The notes under the pieces: model-generated | The model's input: only the letters and a program-made list of their open reading frames with translations | Databases searched by the model: none | What the model was told of the DNA's origin: nothing | DNA from: Lachnospiraceae bacterium UBA7202 | GTDB taxonomy: Bacteria > Bacillota > Clostridia > Lachnospirales > Lachnospiraceae | Length of the DNA: 64,000 nucleotides | Assembly: GCA_002490705.1 (NCBI GenBank) | Contig: DKUO01000038.1 | Location: 1 to 64,000, forward strand | Direction: 5' to 3' | Translations under genes and position numbers: made by a program | Shown: positions 18,019 to 26,474 of the stretch, in pieces | How the letters are laid out: each line of letters begins with the position of its first letter | Position numbering within the stretch: the first letter of the stretch is position 1

Positions 18019-18876
18019 ATGTGGGAGGGCGTTTTGCTATGTGCGGCTGCGGCGGCGGTGATATGCCTGCTTGCGGCGGCATGGGATAGTAACCGGTTTG
18101 TAACCGTCACTTATGAGATCAGGTCCGATAAGATTACAAAGCCGTGTACGATGGCGCTCTTATCGGACTTACACAATAAATCCTTTGGGAAAAACAACCA
18201 CAGGCTCCTTGCCGCGATTGATGAAATTTCGCCGGACGGCATTCTGGTGGCGGGAGATATGCTGACAGCATGGAATGGCGCGGATTACAGCCATGCGCTT
18301 TCGCTGATGGAGAACCTTGCCGCTAAGTACCAGATTTATTATGGCATGGGCAACCATGAATACCGTCTGGGACTCTATCCGGAGGACTATCCGGGGATGT
18401 ACGAAGGATATCTGTCCGGCCTGAGGCATGCGGGGATTGAGCCGTTAATCAATGAAACGGCCTTTCTGCCGGAGTGGAATATTGCCGTCTGCGGCGCGCA
18501 GATTGATAAGTCCTATTTTAAACACTTCCGCAGAAAACCTATGGAGGCGTCCTATCTGTCAAGGATACTCGGAGAGCCGAGACAGGATATGTTTCAGCTG
18601 CTCATTGCCCATAATCCGGTCTATTTCGACGCATACGCGGCGTGGGGCGCGGATCTGGTGGTGGCGGGCCATGTGCATGGCGGGATTATGCGGCTGCCGG
18701 TTTTGGGCGGGGTGCTTTCCCCCACATTAACCCTGTTTCCCAAGTATGACGGCGGCATCTTTCATGAAAAGCGGAGTACCATGATATTGAGCAGGGGGCT
18801 GAGCAGCCATACGCCCCCTGTCAGAATCTTTAATCCGGGGGAGCTGATCGTGATTCAGCTAAAGCCGGACAAGTAG
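18019..18876 (+). CDS. Membrane-anchored metallophosphoesterase (YkuE-like)
   Basis: 285 residues from the ATG at 18019, which has AGGAGA six bases ahead; a TTG at 18001 is the alternative. An N-terminal helix anchors it in the membrane. The calcineurin-type metal motifs follow in order: SDLHN (D-x-H), VAGDML (GD), GNHEY (GNHE), IAHNP, and AGHVHGG (GHxH). Relatives include YkuE and the UDP-2,3-diacylglucosamine hydrolase/phosphodiesterase branch; the substrate here is unknown. It is co-transcribed with scpA, whose start is 27 bases after this stop. Confidence 0.88.
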   Translation: MWEGVLLCAAAAAVICLLAAAWDSNRFVTVTYEIRSDKITKPCTMALLSDLHNKSFGKNNHRLLAAIDEISPDGILVAGDMLTAWNGADYSHALSLMENLAAKYQIYYGMGNHEYRLGLYPEDYPGMYEGYLSGLRHAGIEPLINETAFLPEWNIAVCGAQIDKSYFKHFRRKPMEASYLSRILGEPRQDMFQLLIAHNPVYFDAYAAWGADLVVAGHVHGGIMRLPVLGGVLSPTLTLFPKYDGGIFHEKRSTMILSRGLSSHTPPVRIFNPGELIVIQLKPDK

Positions 18877-18903
18877 TTGTTGAACATTGAGAGAGGACAG
18901 GCT

Positions 18904-19686
18904 ATGGCAATTCCTGTGAAGTTAGAGGTGTTTGAGGGCCCTTTGGATCTGCTTCTGCACCTGATTGACAAGAATAAAGTGGATATTTATGATATTCCCA
19001 TCGTGGAGATTACAGAGCAGTATCTGGAGTATATCAAAAAGATGGAAACTGAGGATATGAACGTCATGAGCGAGTTTCTGGTGATGGCGGCCACCCTCAT
19101 TGATATTAAGTGCAGAATGCTTCTCCCCAAGGAAGTGAACGAGGAGGGGGAGGAGGAAGATCCACGGGCAGAGCTGGTGGAGAAACTGTTGGAATACAAG
19201 ATGTGCAAATATATGTCCTACGAGCTGCGGGACCGGATGGTGGATGCGGAAAGAAATCTCTATAAACGGCCGACCCTTCCGCCGGAGGTGGCGGATTACA
19301 GGCAGCCAGTGGATTATGAGGAACTGATCGGCGACATGACCTTGAATAAGCTCCATGAGATCTTCAAGCAGATGATGAAACGGCAGGAGGACAAGATCGA
19401 CCCGGTCAGGAGCACCTTCGGCAGGATTGAGAAGGACGAGATTGATCTGGATTTAAAGACCACCTATGTGGAAGCCTATGTGCGCAGCCACAAGACGTTC
19501 AGTTTCAGAAAGCTTTTGGAAAAACAGCACAGTAAGATGGAGGTTATCGTCACCTTTCTGGTGATTTTGGAGCTGATTAAGACGGGAAGGATCGGCATTG
19601 AGCAGGAGGATACCTTTTCGGATATCATTATCACGGCGAAGGAAACGGCGGATAACGGTCCGTTGCAGCTGACCAGCGTAAGCTGA
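18904..19686 (+). CDS. scpA: Segregation and condensation protein ScpA
   Basis: 260 residues. ScpA is the kleisin of the bacterial SMC-ScpAB complex, which organises and segregates the chromosome. The family hallmark VFEGPLDLLLHLIDKNKVDIYDIPI is at the N-terminus, and the C-terminal winged helix (VIVTFLVILELIKTGRI) binds the SMC head. The ATG at 18904 is chosen because it follows a GAGAGGACAGGCT ribosome site and begins just before the conserved VKLEVFEGP; a TTG further upstream is less likely. scpB follows 9 bases later. Confidence 0.96.
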   Translation: MAIPVKLEVFEGPLDLLLHLIDKNKVDIYDIPIVEITEQYLEYIKKMETEDMNVMSEFLVMAATLIDIKCRMLLPKEVNEEGEEEDPRAELVEKLLEYKMCKYMSYELRDRMVDAERNLYKRPTLPPEVADYRQPVDYEELIGDMTLNKLHEIFKQMMKRQEDKIDPVRSTFGRIEKDEIDLDLKTTYVEAYVRSHKTFSFRKLLEKQHSKMEVIVTFLVILELIKTGRIGIEQEDTFSDIIITAKETADNGPLQLTSVS

Positions 19687-19695
19687 CAAGGGGAA

Positions 19696-20271
19696 ATGAG
19701 GATGGAAAAAAACAAGGCAAAGGCAGTGCTTGAAGCGATTCTTTTCACCATGGGAGATTCGGTGGAAATTGACAGATTGGCGGCCGTGATTGAAGAGGAT
19801 ACGGATACCACGAAACAGCTGCTCGACGAGATGGCGGCCGAGTACCAGAAGGAGGACCGGGGAATCGGACTGACAACGCTCGACAACGCGGTGCAGATGT
19901 GTACCAAGAGCGAGCTTTATGAGTATCTGATTAAAATTGCCAAAACCCCAAAGAAATTTGTACTCACGGACACGCTGTTGGAGACCTTGTCCATCATCGC
20001 CTACAAACAGCCCATCACAAGGCTTGAGATTGAGAAGGTGAGGGGTGTGAGCTGTGACCACGCGGTGAACCGGCTTTTGGAGTTTGATCTGATCTCCGAG
20101 GTGGGACGGCTGGACGCGCCCGGACGGCCTCTTTTGTTTGGCACGACGGAGCAGTTTTTACGGAGTTTCGGCGTCAAATCCATTGAGGATCTGCCCGAGC
20201 TTTCTGCGGTGCAGATTGAGGAATTTAAGCAGCAGGCGGAGTCTGAAGTGGAAATGCAGTTAGATATTTAA
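19696..20271 (+). CDS. scpB: Segregation and condensation protein ScpB
   Basis: 191 residues. ScpB is the winged-helix partner of ScpA in the SMC complex. It begins KAVLEAILFTMGDSVEIDRLA and contains LTDTLLETLSIIAYKQPITRLEIEKVRG, the ScpB signature. The start may be ATG 19696 or ATG 19702; the AAGGGG site fits either (2-3 or 8 bases). The operon ends here: a sigma-28-like promoter starts 10 bases after the stop, and the next gene is an unrelated flagellin. Confidence 0.95.
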   Translation: MRMEKNKAKAVLEAILFTMGDSVEIDRLAAVIEEDTDTTKQLLDEMAAEYQKEDRGIGLTTLDNAVQMCTKSELYEYLIKIAKTPKKFVLTDTLLETLSIIAYKQPITRLEIEKVRGVSCDHAVNRLLEFDLISEVGRLDAPGRPLLFGTTEQFLRSFGVKSIEDLPELSAVQIEEFKQQAESEVEMQLDI

Positions 20272-20280
20272 AAACAGAGC

Positions 20281-20308
20281 TAAAGGAAAAGCCATAACAT
20301 ACCGATAT
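20281..20308 (+). promoter_or_regulatory. Possible sigma-28 (SigD/FliA) promoter of the flagellin gene
   Basis: TAAA (20281-20284), 16 bases, ACCGATAT (20301-20308), compared with the flagellar sigma consensus TAAA-N15-GCCGATAA. The spacer is one base longer than ideal and the last base differs. It lies 119 bases before the flagellin ATG, the right place for a late flagellar gene. No good sigma-A site competes. Confidence 0.6.
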
Positions 20309-20411
20309 ATAGTATGTAATTGTACATAAAGCAAATCAATTATTCCCCGGACATTTTTTGATGCCTGTATGAACCGATATTACGGATGACTGCAAGGAAG
20401 CGGATTTCGTC

Positions 20412-20421
20412 GGGGGGGGGG
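20412..20421 (+). repeat. G10 homopolymer tract in the flagellin ribosome-binding region
   Basis: Ten consecutive G, ending five bases before the flagellin ATG (20427). It occupies the Shine-Dalgarno position, and no AGGAGG motif is present instead. Tracts of this length are prone to slipped-strand length change. Confidence 0.9.
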
Positions 20422-20426
20422 TAAAA

Positions 20427-22313
20427 ATGCTCTCAGTACAGACGAATATGGCGGCATTAAACGCCAACAGACAGCTTGGCCTTACCACGAAGGAAAATGC
20501 CAAGACATCAGAACGATTATCTTCCGGTTACCGGATCAACCGCGCCGCAGACGATGCGGCGGGTCTTTCTATTTCCGAAAAAATGAGAAGACAGATACGC
20601 GGCCTGACACAGGCTGCGGCAAATGCGCAGGACGGCATCTCCATGGTACAGATCGGAGAGGGCGCCCTGAATGAGGTGCATGATATGCTGCACCGCGCCA
20701 ATGAGCTGGCGATTAAGGCGGCGACAGGCACCTTGCAGGATATGGACCGTGCCATGATCGACGAGGAGATTCAGCAGTTGAAGGCGGAGATCGACAGCAC
20801 CGGGCGAAACACCAGCTTTAATGACATTCTGCTGTTTCCGGAGAACGGATGGGCGCCTGCAAATGCAGGCTATGTGGAAACGAAAAGCTATGATATTTTC
20901 TACGATCCGCGGGACGGTTCCATGGTGGTAAACGCTGCCCAGGCCGGGCCGGGCGTTTCAGGGACAGGCCGGGCTGCTTCCGCTGTTCAGGTTTCCAGCG
21001 GCAGTAAGCTGGCGGATATGATCGCCAATGATATCGTGCCCAATGCGGTCAAGCAGATTCTGGATACCTTTACGCCGCTTAAGACAGCGGTGGGGAACGA
21101 TACCATCAAAATGTCGCTGGATGTGGCCTATATCGACGGAAAGAACCAGACCTTAGCCTACGCCTCCTTCCGGTACGGCAGCAGCGGCAAGCCTGTTTCC
21201 ATGGGAATCCGCGTGGACTCCGCCGATTTTAAGGAGGCGGATGTGAACGGGACCGGCGACCGGGTGGAGGTCCTGAAATCCACGCTGACCCATGAACTGA
21301 TGCACTCGGTGATGCAGTATACCCTGACGGACGGCATGAGCGGACGCAGGGGAGGAAAGTATCCCACTTGGTTTGTGGAGGGGACTGCTCAGCTGGCAGG
21401 CGGCGGCTTTTCTACCGGGTGGAACGATGCCCTGACCGCCTATGCGCATCAGCTGACCAGTGAGAATGACGCCAGTCAGGATAGCAATATTGCCAGCTAT
21501 TTGAGAAGATATACCATGGCCGGCAGACCCTACGGGCACGGCTATCTGGGTACGGCCTATTTCGGCTATCTGGCGGGCGGCGGTGAGACTTCCGGGAAGA
21601 GCCTTAAGGATACCGTAACAGACGGTATGAATCTGATATTCGAGGATCTGCTCAAGGGGCAGACACTGGACAGCGTCCTTAAAAACCGGGCGGGCATTAC
21701 CACCGCCGACATGAATCAGCGGTTCAAGACCGGAGAGGCCAAGCTCACGGAGTTTGTCAGAAAGCTGGCCTATGAATCCAATCATCCGAATAGCGGTGCA
21801 GGTTCTTTTGTTGCGGCCAGTTTGGATGCGGGCGGTTCCTCTCTTCTTGCTAGTGGATGGGATCCGAGCCAGCCTTTTCAGATCGACCCGGACCGGATCA
21901 GGGTGGATTACGGTGGCGCGGCGGTTGTGGGGCTTCAGGTGGGAGTCGAGCCGGGCACGCACATAGACGTCAATCTGTATCAGATGAATGCCAAGGCACT
22001 GGGACTGGAGGATACCAACGTCAGAACCATGGAGGATGCGGATCTGGCGATTGAGGGCATCAAACGGTCGCTTCAGTATGTGAGCAATGTGAGAAGCTAT
22101 TACGGCGCGGTTCAAAACCGTTTGGAACATACCATAAACAACCTGAACAATATCACGGAGAACACCACGGAGGCTGAGTCGAGGATCAGGGATACGGATG
22201 TTGCGGAGCTGATGGTGCGCCATTCCAACAATCAGATATTAATGCAGGCGGGCACATCTATGCTGACACAGGCAAACCAGCAGTCGCAGATGATATTAAG
22301 CCTGTTGGGCTAG
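20427..22313 (+). CDS. Flagellin with internal zinc metalloprotease domain (flagellinolysin type)
   Basis: 628 residues. The ends are ordinary flagellin: residues 1-140 (MLSVQTNMAALNANRQLG, SSGYRINRAADDAAGLSIS) and 540-628 (DTDVAELMVRHSNNQILMQA) form the D0/D1 filament core. Between them, instead of the usual variable domain, is a gluzincin-like protease domain: HELMH at 289-293 (HExxH) and WFVEGTAQ with Glu 318 as probable third zinc ligand, 25 residues on. Proteolytic flagellins of this architecture are known as flagellinolysins (described from Clostridium haemolyticum) and give enzymatically active filaments. No signal peptide, as expected for flagellar export. It stands alone, with no flagellar neighbours, behind a sigma-28-like promoter and a G10 ribosome site. 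Confidence 0.93.
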   Translation: MLSVQTNMAALNANRQLGLTTKENAKTSERLSSGYRINRAADDAAGLSISEKMRRQIRGLTQAAANAQDGISMVQIGEGALNEVHDMLHRANELAIKAATGTLQDMDRAMIDEEIQQLKAEIDSTGRNTSFNDILLFPENGWAPANAGYVETKSYDIFYDPRDGSMVVNAAQAGPGVSGTGRAASAVQVSSGSKLADMIANDIVPNAVKQILDTFTPLKTAVGNDTIKMSLDVAYIDGKNQTLAYASFRYGSSGKPVSMGIRVDSADFKEADVNGTGDRVEVLKSTLTHELMHSVMQYTLTDGMSGRRGGKYPTWFVEGTAQLAGGGFSTGWNDALTAYAHQLTSENDASQDSNIASYLRRYTMAGRPYGHGYLGTAYFGYLAGGGETSGKSLKDTVTDGMNLIFEDLLKGQTLDSVLKNRAGITTADMNQRFKTGEAKLTEFVRKLAYESNHPNSGAGSFVAASLDAGGSSLLASGWDPSQPFQIDPDRIRVDYGGAAVVGLQVGVEPGTHIDVNLYQMNAKALGLEDTNVRTMEDADLAIEGIKRSLQYVSNVRSYYGAVQNRLEHTINNLNNITENTTEAESRIRDTDVAELMVRHSNNQILMQAGTSMLTQANQQSQMILSLLG

Positions 22314-22358
22314 AGTGAAAAGAAGTTTTCGGCTTGCAGCAGAAGGGAACAGGACGCG

Positions 22359-22736
22359 ATGGGCGAGATCAGGAGCGTGGAGTGCAAAGCCTGTAGGGCA
22401 AAATGGCAGTGCATGGAAGGCGTCGGTCTTTTGTACGGGAAAAAGGAGAACATTATCGCCGCTTTTTCGGAGCACGAGAGAGCGGCGATTGCCGCGCGGA
22501 TGGAGAGCAGCGGGATTCCGGCATACGATTTTTCGTTTCAGCTTGCGGTCTGCAGCCACTGTCAGAATGTGGTGAGTGTGCCGACGCTTGCTGTGGGGGA
22601 TGGTGAGACCTGTGTGGGCGCCTGTCCTGTGTGCGGCAAAAAGACGAAAAAGCCGATTTCGGAGCTGAAAAGGACGGCTTGTCCGGTATGCAAAAGCAAG
22701 ACTCTTCAAGCAAGGACAGAGGGGTACTGGGACTAA
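22359..22736 (+). CDS. Zinc-ribbon protein of unknown function
   Basis: 125 residues with four cysteine pairs: CKAC near residue 9, CSHC near 69, CPVC near 93 and CPVC near 112, spaced as two zinc ribbons, one made by the first and second pairs and one by the last two. The middle (about 20-60) is helical and acidic. I do not recognise the family. It starts 45 bases after the flagellin stop with no terminator between, so it may share that transcript. A role tied to the flagellin is possible but unsupported. Confidence 0.7.
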   Translation: MGEIRSVECKACRAKWQCMEGVGLLYGKKENIIAAFSEHERAAIAARMESSGIPAYDFSFQLAVCSHCQNVVSVPTLAVGDGETCVGACPVCGKKTKKPISELKRTACPVCKSKTLQARTEGYWD

Positions 22737-22834
22737 TCTGGAAAAGAACGGCTTACAGGGGGAACAAACCCAGTCATAGGAAAAAGCGGGATATGCATAT
22801 ATTAGACTAATGGAGCATTGCCGGGGCCTGATAT

Positions 22835-24130
22835 ATGCGTATTTTGAATTATGATAAAATGAGAAGGCGAAAAGGATACAGGGTGGCTGCTGTGATTATG
22901 GCGGCCATCCTGTTGTGTGTGAAGGGATTTGTTTTCGACCCGGCCTATCCGGTGGTGGCTGTTTGGGCGGAGGAAGCCGGCGCCGGGGAAGAGGAGCCGT
23001 TAAAGCTCTACGCCCAGTCGGCGGTTCTCATGGATGCTGATTCGGGGCGGGTTCTCTATGGGAAAAATCCCACGGAGATACTGCCCATGGCTAGCACCAC
23101 GAAGATTATGACCTGTATTCTCGCATTGGAGTATGGAAACACGGAGGAGCTGGTAGAAGTTTCCTCCTACGCGGCGAGTATGCCGAAGGTAAAGCTGCAG
23201 GCAAAGGCGGGTGAAAAATACCGGTTGGGAGATCTGCTGTACTCCCTGATGTTAGAGTCCCACAACGATTCCGCGGTGGTGATTGCGGAGGCGGTGGGCG
23301 GCAGCGTGGAAAACTTTGCCGCCATGATGAATCAGAAGGCGAGAGATATCGGATGTTATGATACCTATTTTATTACGCCGAACGGATTGGATGCGAAGGT
23401 GAACGATACCGGCAAGGTGCACTCTACCACGGCGGCGGATTTGGCCAGAATTATGGCCTACTGTCTGACGGATTCCCCTGAGAGAGAGCGGTTTTTGGAA
23501 ATCACCCGCACGCAGGGATATGATTTCACCAATGCGGACGGTACGAGAAGTTTTCACTGCAATAACCATAACGCTTTTCTGGGTATGATGGAGGAGGCGT
23601 TATCCGGGAAAACGGGATTCACAAATAACGCGGGTTATTGTTATGTGGGCGCAGTGGAGAGCGAGGGGCGGATTTTTACGGTGGCACTTTTGGCCTGCGG
23701 ATGGCCGAATAACAGGAGTTATAAATGGAGTGATATGAAGAAGCTGGCCCTTTACGGGATGGAACGGTATCGGTATCGGGATATTTATGAAGAAAAAACC
23801 TTTGCGGATATCCCGGTGAGAAACGGGATCGCGGGGAAGGACGGGACGCCCTTTGAGGAGGCGAAGGTGTCTGTCACGCTGCAAAAGGAGGGGGAGGGGC
23901 TCAGGTATCTTCTCTGCGAGGCGGATCAGGTGGAAATAAAAACACAGGTGGATACTGTGCTGGAGGCACCTGTTGCAGCCGGAACGCAGGTGGGGAATGT
24001 GTCCTACTATGTGAACGGGGAACTGGTGAAACAGTATGCCGTCTGTACGGATGCGGGAGTGGAGGAACGCAGCTTTCTGTGGATTCTCATGTATCTGATA
24101 AAACTTACATTTTTTTGTAAAATTTGCTAG
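22835..24130 (+). CDS. D-alanyl-D-alanine carboxypeptidase (DacF-like, S11)
   Basis: 431 residues. Second S11 carboxypeptidase in the window. An N-terminal helix (15-32) serves as signal/anchor; SxxK is S87-TTK90, SHN is at 142-144 (the DacF/DacB variant of SGN) and KTG at 259-261, followed by a PBP5_C beta domain and a hydrophobic C-terminal end (LWILMYLIKLTFFC) for membrane attachment. The SHN form and C-terminal anchor resemble sporulation-type DacF. Start ATG 22835 or 22859; the ribosome site is weak for both. A terminator-like hairpin lies downstream. Confidence 0.92.
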   Translation: MRILNYDKMRRRKGYRVAAVIMAAILLCVKGFVFDPAYPVVAVWAEEAGAGEEEPLKLYAQSAVLMDADSGRVLYGKNPTEILPMASTTKIMTCILALEYGNTEELVEVSSYAASMPKVKLQAKAGEKYRLGDLLYSLMLESHNDSAVVIAEAVGGSVENFAAMMNQKARDIGCYDTYFITPNGLDAKVNDTGKVHSTTAADLARIMAYCLTDSPERERFLEITRTQGYDFTNADGTRSFHCNNHNAFLGMMEEALSGKTGFTNNAGYCYVGAVESEGRIFTVALLACGWPNNRSYKWSDMKKLALYGMERYRYRDIYEEKTFADIPVRNGIAGKDGTPFEEAKVSVTLQKEGEGLRYLLCEADQVEIKTQVDTVLEAPVAAGTQVGNVSYYVNGELVKQYAVCTDAGVEERSFLWILMYLIKLTFFCKIC

Positions 24131-24146
24131 TCGGAAGAGGGAATCT

Positions 24147-24156
24147 GTGTTATACT
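24147..24156 (+). promoter_or_regulatory. Possible extended -10 promoter before the decarboxylase cluster
   Basis: TGTGTTATACT region: TATACT at 24151-24156 with an extended TGT. No -35 sits at the right distance (TTGCTA at 24124 would give a 21-base spacer). If used, the leader would run through the hairpins at 24163-24200. Confidence 0.45.
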
Positions 24157-24162
24157 ACTTTC

Positions 24163-24200
24163 GTGCGCTACGCACATAAAAGATCATCTTTTATTTTTTT
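24163..24200 (+). terminator. Two leader hairpins with T run (terminator or attenuator)
   Basis: GTGCG/CGCAC (24163-24175) is followed directly by the near-perfect palindrome ATAAAAGAT-C-ATCTTTTAT (24176-24194) and six or more T. It ends dacF-like transcripts, but it lies after a possible promoter, so it could also attenuate the downstream cluster. The second stem must open a few pairs to form a loop. Confidence 0.6.
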
Positions 24201-24228
24201 ATAATTATGATAAATGGAGGGCTGAAAA

Positions 24229-25656
24229 ATGAGTACTACTTCTCAAGCGAGTCAAAGAATTAATGCTTTACTCGACGAAAACAGTTTCGTTGAAATCGGC
24301 GGTCTCGTGACAGCGAGAGCCACGGATTTCAATTTGAAACAGACTGAGACTCCGTCTGACGGTGTTGTTACCGGCTACGGTGTGATCGACGGGAATCTCG
24401 TGTATGTTTACAGCCAGGACGCTTCCGTGCTGAACGGATCGGTCGGCGAAATGCACGCGAAGAAGATCGTCAACATCTATGAGCTGGCAATGAAGATGGG
24501 CGCGCCTGTGATCGGGCTCATCGATTCCGCCGGCCTGCGCCTGCAGGAGGCGACCGACGCGTTGAACGGTTTCGGCGAGATCTACAGAAGTCAGGCGATG
24601 GCTTCCGGCGTGATCCCGCAGATTACGGCTGTGTTCGGCAGCTGCGGCGGTGGACTTGCTCTGATTCCTGCAATGACGGACTTTGCATTCATGGAGGAGA
24701 AAAAGGCGAAGCTGTTTGTCAATTCCCCGAATGCGCTGGAAGGGAATGAGATTTCCCGCTGCGATACATCTGCCGCTGCGTTCCAGAGCGAGGAGACAGG
24801 CCTTGTGGATATGGTTGCCGACGAGGCGTCCATTCTTTCGCAGATCAGACAGATCGTGTCGATTCTGCCGGCTAACAATTCCGACCTTGCATGGACGGAC
24901 TGCACAGACGATTTAAACCGTGCCTGCGCACAGATCGCAAATTGTGTGGGAGATACGGCGATTGCACTGTCCCAGATTGCGGACGACGGTCTCTTTGTGG
25001 AGGTAAAACAGGATTACGCGAAAGATATGGCAGCGGGCTTTATCCGCTTGAACGGCGCGACTGTCGGCGCGGTTGCAAACCGCACGGAGGTCTGCGACGA
25101 AAACGGCGAGGTAGTAGAGAAGTTTGACGCGGCGATCTCTCCCAGAGGAGCGGAGAAGGCGGCAGAGTTTGTAAACTTCTGCGACGCTTTTGATATCCCG
25201 GTGCTGACCCTCACCAATGTGACGGGCTTTGCGGCAACGACCTGTTCTGAAAAGAGAATGGCTAAGGCGGCAGGCAGACTGACTTATGCGTTTGCCAATG
25301 CAACCGTTCCCAAGGTGAATGTGATTATCGGCAAGGCATACGGCAGCGCCTATGTGGCAATGAATTCCAAGGCAATCGGCGCGGATATTACCATCGCATG
25401 GCCTGATGCGCAGATCGGCATGATGGATGCAAAGCTGGCGGCAAAGATTATTTGTGATGGACAAGGTGCCGACGCGATCGACGCTTGTGCGAAGGAGTAT
25501 GAGGCTTTACAGAATAATGTAACCAGTGCGGCCAGGAGAGGTTATGTGGATCAGATCGTGGAGCCTGCCGATACGAGAAAATATGTGATCGGCGCCTTTG
25601 AAATGCTTTCCTCCAAGACGGAGGGACGTCCCGAGAAGAAGCACGGCACGGTTTAA
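24229..25656 (+). CDS. Biotin-dependent acyl-CoA carboxyltransferase (MmdA/12S-like)
   Basis: 475 residues. Carboxyltransferase of the crotonase fold that moves CO2 between an acyl-CoA and carboxybiotin. Both halves are present: N-half oxyanion loop (VFGSCGGGLALIPAMTDFAF) and C-half (VTGFAATTCSEKRMAKAAGR, IIGKAYGSAYVAMNSKAIGAD). It is shorter than standard methylmalonyl-CoA decarboxylase alpha (~510), and the acyl-CoA it uses (propionyl/methylmalonyl, glutaconyl or acetyl/malonyl) cannot be fixed by eye. First gene of a five-gene cluster with gamma subunit, biotin carrier, OadB pump and a 5S-type carboxyltransferase. Ribosome site GGAGGGCTGAAAA. Confidence 0.88.
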   Translation: MSTTSQASQRINALLDENSFVEIGGLVTARATDFNLKQTETPSDGVVTGYGVIDGNLVYVYSQDASVLNGSVGEMHAKKIVNIYELAMKMGAPVIGLIDSAGLRLQEATDALNGFGEIYRSQAMASGVIPQITAVFGSCGGGLALIPAMTDFAFMEEKKAKLFVNSPNALEGNEISRCDTSAAAFQSEETGLVDMVADEASILSQIRQIVSILPANNSDLAWTDCTDDLNRACAQIANCVGDTAIALSQIADDGLFVEVKQDYAKDMAAGFIRLNGATVGAVANRTEVCDENGEVVEKFDAAISPRGAEKAAEFVNFCDAFDIPVLTLTNVTGFAATTCSEKRMAKAAGRLTYAFANATVPKVNVIIGKAYGSAYVAMNSKAIGADITIAWPDAQIGMMDAKLAAKIICDGQGADAIDACAKEYEALQNNVTSAARRGYVDQIVEPADTRKYVIGAFEMLSSKTEGRPEKKHGTV

Positions 25657-25731
25657 GGGATTTTTGTTCGTTTTGCAAATATTGTGCCTGCGGTTTGGAT
25701 TCGCAAGGTACGGAAAGGCATGTGTGTAAGT

Positions 25732-26454
25732 ATGAAAAAACTATTGGTAATAATAGGAATGATTACCTGTATGGCCACTCTTGCAGCGTGCGGTCAGGAG
25801 GAAGGGACTATAAACGGGCCGATCACTCAGGAACAGGCTGTACAGGACGGCACCACCATTGTTGAGCAGTTGAACGCTATCGTGACCAACGGCGCGACGG
25901 AGCAGTTTGCCGATGACCCCATGACCTACAACGGCTGTCAGGGCTGGGAGAGTGCGCTGAAGGATATCGGCACTTATCAGGGCGTAGACGGCGGGAACAT
26001 CGTGTATAATGAGGAGGGAGCGGTCATTACCGTTAATGTGGTCGGCTCTTCCCATAACGCGGAGGTTGAGCTTGGGCTCGACAATACGTATACCCGGCTT
26101 GTCAGCATCACAACGAATGTAAAGTATTCTACGGGAGAGATCCTGTTTAAGGCTCTGATGAATACCCTGATCGGTATGGGAACCGTGTTTGCGGTTTTGA
26201 TTCTGATCAGCCTGATTATTTCCTGCTTCACTCTGATTTCCAAGTTTGAGAAGAAGCAGAAAAAGGAGGAGCCGGCTCCCGCAGCAGCTCCCGTGGTGCA
26301 GCAGATTGCAGCCAAGGAGGAACTCTCCGACGATACGGAACTCGTGGCGGTGATTGCAGCGGCGATTGCGGCTTACGAGGGGGCTGCTTCCACAGACGGA
26401 TTTGTGGTAAGGTCCATCAGAAAATCGAATAAGAGTAAATGGCAGAATGCCTAA
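25732..26454 (+). CDS. OadG-family gamma subunit with lipoprotein-like N-terminal domain
   Basis: 240 residues from the ATG at 25732 (GGAAAGG ten bases ahead; other in-frame starts lie at 25684 and 25720). OadG anchors Na+-pumping decarboxylases in the membrane. The second half is typical: a helix (ALMNTLIGMGTVFAVLILIS), a charged Ala/Pro-rich linker, and the C-terminal DDTELVAVIAAAIAAYEG motif. Unusually, the N-terminus is a lipoprotein signal (LAAC, then GQEEG) with about 120 external residues resembling DUF3887-type domains. So the protein would be lipid-anchored outside and reach the cytosol through its helix. Confidence 0.85.
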   Translation: MKKLLVIIGMITCMATLAACGQEEGTINGPITQEQAVQDGTTIVEQLNAIVTNGATEQFADDPMTYNGCQGWESALKDIGTYQGVDGGNIVYNEEGAVITVNVVGSSHNAEVELGLDNTYTRLVSITTNVKYSTGEILFKALMNTLIGMGTVFAVLILISLIISCFTLISKFEKKQKKEEPAPAAAPVVQQIAAKEELSDDTELVAVIAAAIAAYEGAASTDGFVVRSIRKSNKSKWQNA

Positions 26455-26474
26455 GATCATAGGAGGATGTAAAA

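Noticed and set aside
20427..22313. Reading the flagellin as two fused genes or an assembly chimera
   Set aside because: The frame is continuous, base composition is uniform and the domain order matches known proteolytic flagellins.
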